In this document: in pieces, positions 38,143 to 38,210 of the stretch
Numbering within the stretch: the stretch's first letter is position 1
How the letters are laid out: each line of letters opens with the position of its first letter
Notes under the pieces: model-generated
What the model was told of the DNA's origin: nothing
The model's input: the letters and a program-made list of their open reading frames with translations, nothing else
Databases searched by the model: none
Made by a program: the position numbers and the translations under genes
From: an uncultured Bacillus sp.
GTDB lineage: Bacteria > Bacillota > Bacilli > Bacillales > Cytobacillaceae
Reading direction: 5' to 3'
DNA length: 38,210 nucleotides
Assembly: GCA_937894355.1 (NCBI GenBank)
Contig: CALCRD010000134.1
Location: forward strand, 1-38,210

Positions 38143-38210
38143 GGCTCTGTTAATGGGAAATTTTGATTATGAACACATAGTTGATTGGAGTGGAAGGCAC
38201 GCAGACTCCT
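38143..38210 (+). mobile_element. Family A repeat, cut by the window end
   Basis: Starts GGCTCTGTTAATGG and continues with TTGATTGGAGTGGAAGGCAC and GCAGACTCCT, the left third of family A. It lies directly downstream of the riboswitch terminator, where the leader to gcvT would be expected. Confidence 0.8.

Noticed and set aside
1..38210. CRISPR arrays, tRNA or rRNA genes, prophage, toxin-antitoxin or defence islands
   Set aside because: None seen; the dispersed repeats are not regularly spaced and the gene content is conserved Bacillaceae core.

Overview
The window is a piece of the chromosome of an endospore-forming, naturally transformable member of the Bacillaceae. It is AT-rich, uses AGGAGG-type ribosome binding sites and many GTG/TTG starts, and follows the order of the Bacillus subtilis yqfW-yqhH-gcvT region almost gene for gene. 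The exact genus cannot be fixed from sequence reading alone; a Neobacillus- or Bacillus-like organism is my guess. I found no prophage, CRISPR array, complete insertion sequence, rRNA or tRNA.

Layout. 1-4.5 kb: yqfW nucleotidase, yqfX, ispG (isoprenoid synthesis), yqfZ, and the membrane proteins yqgB and yqgC. 4.8-7.9 kb: an Fnr-like regulator divergent from sodA, then the transporter-like yqgE. 8.3-15.5 kb: the class B penicillin-binding protein pbpA, then the phosphate-starvation operon pstS-pstC-pstA-pstB-phoU behind a four-repeat PhoP box. 15.6-24 kb: a DUF4912 protein coupled to a glycosyltransferase, rpmG, the folate enzyme yqgN overlapping a DUF92 membrane protein, L-lactate dehydrogenase, yqgO, a short GluP-type rhomboid protease, a SpoVAF-like germination protein and yqgQ. 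24-30.4 kb: the M14 peptidase yqgT, lipoprotein yqgU, small membrane proteins yqgW and yqgY, the metallo-beta-lactamase-fold yqgX, a MidA/NDUFAF7-type methyltransferase and a cysteine-rich winged-helix regulator. 30.9-35.2 kb: the complete comGA-GG pseudopilus operon and yqzE. 35.3-38.2 kb: yqhH-yqhG on the minus strand, divergent from a tandem glycine riboswitch with its terminator; the controlled gene, expected to be gcvT, lies beyond the window.

The least ordinary content is between the genes. Two families of short non-coding repeats with mobile-element hallmarks recur through the window. Family A is about 185 bp, GC-rich and strongly structured, with GGCTSTGTTAA-type ends; copies lie near 4.55, 7.93, 10.53, 19.15 and 38.14 kb. 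Family B is 51-76 bp with GGCTSTTTT-type ends; copies lie at 0, 2.40, 6.50, 8.15 and 23.55 kb. Several copies are flanked by 8-9 bp direct repeats that look like target-site duplications. Three sit directly behind Rho-independent terminators, one lies in the probable ispG leader, and one lies between the glycine riboswitch and the gene it should control. Other points of interest are a C-terminal Cys-x2-Cys-x4-Cys motif on the Fnr-like protein, a 39-bp tandem duplication of the comGA leader including its ribosome binding site, a perfect 12-bp dyad ahead of the methyltransferase gene, and a GluP rhomboid without the usual N-terminal domain.
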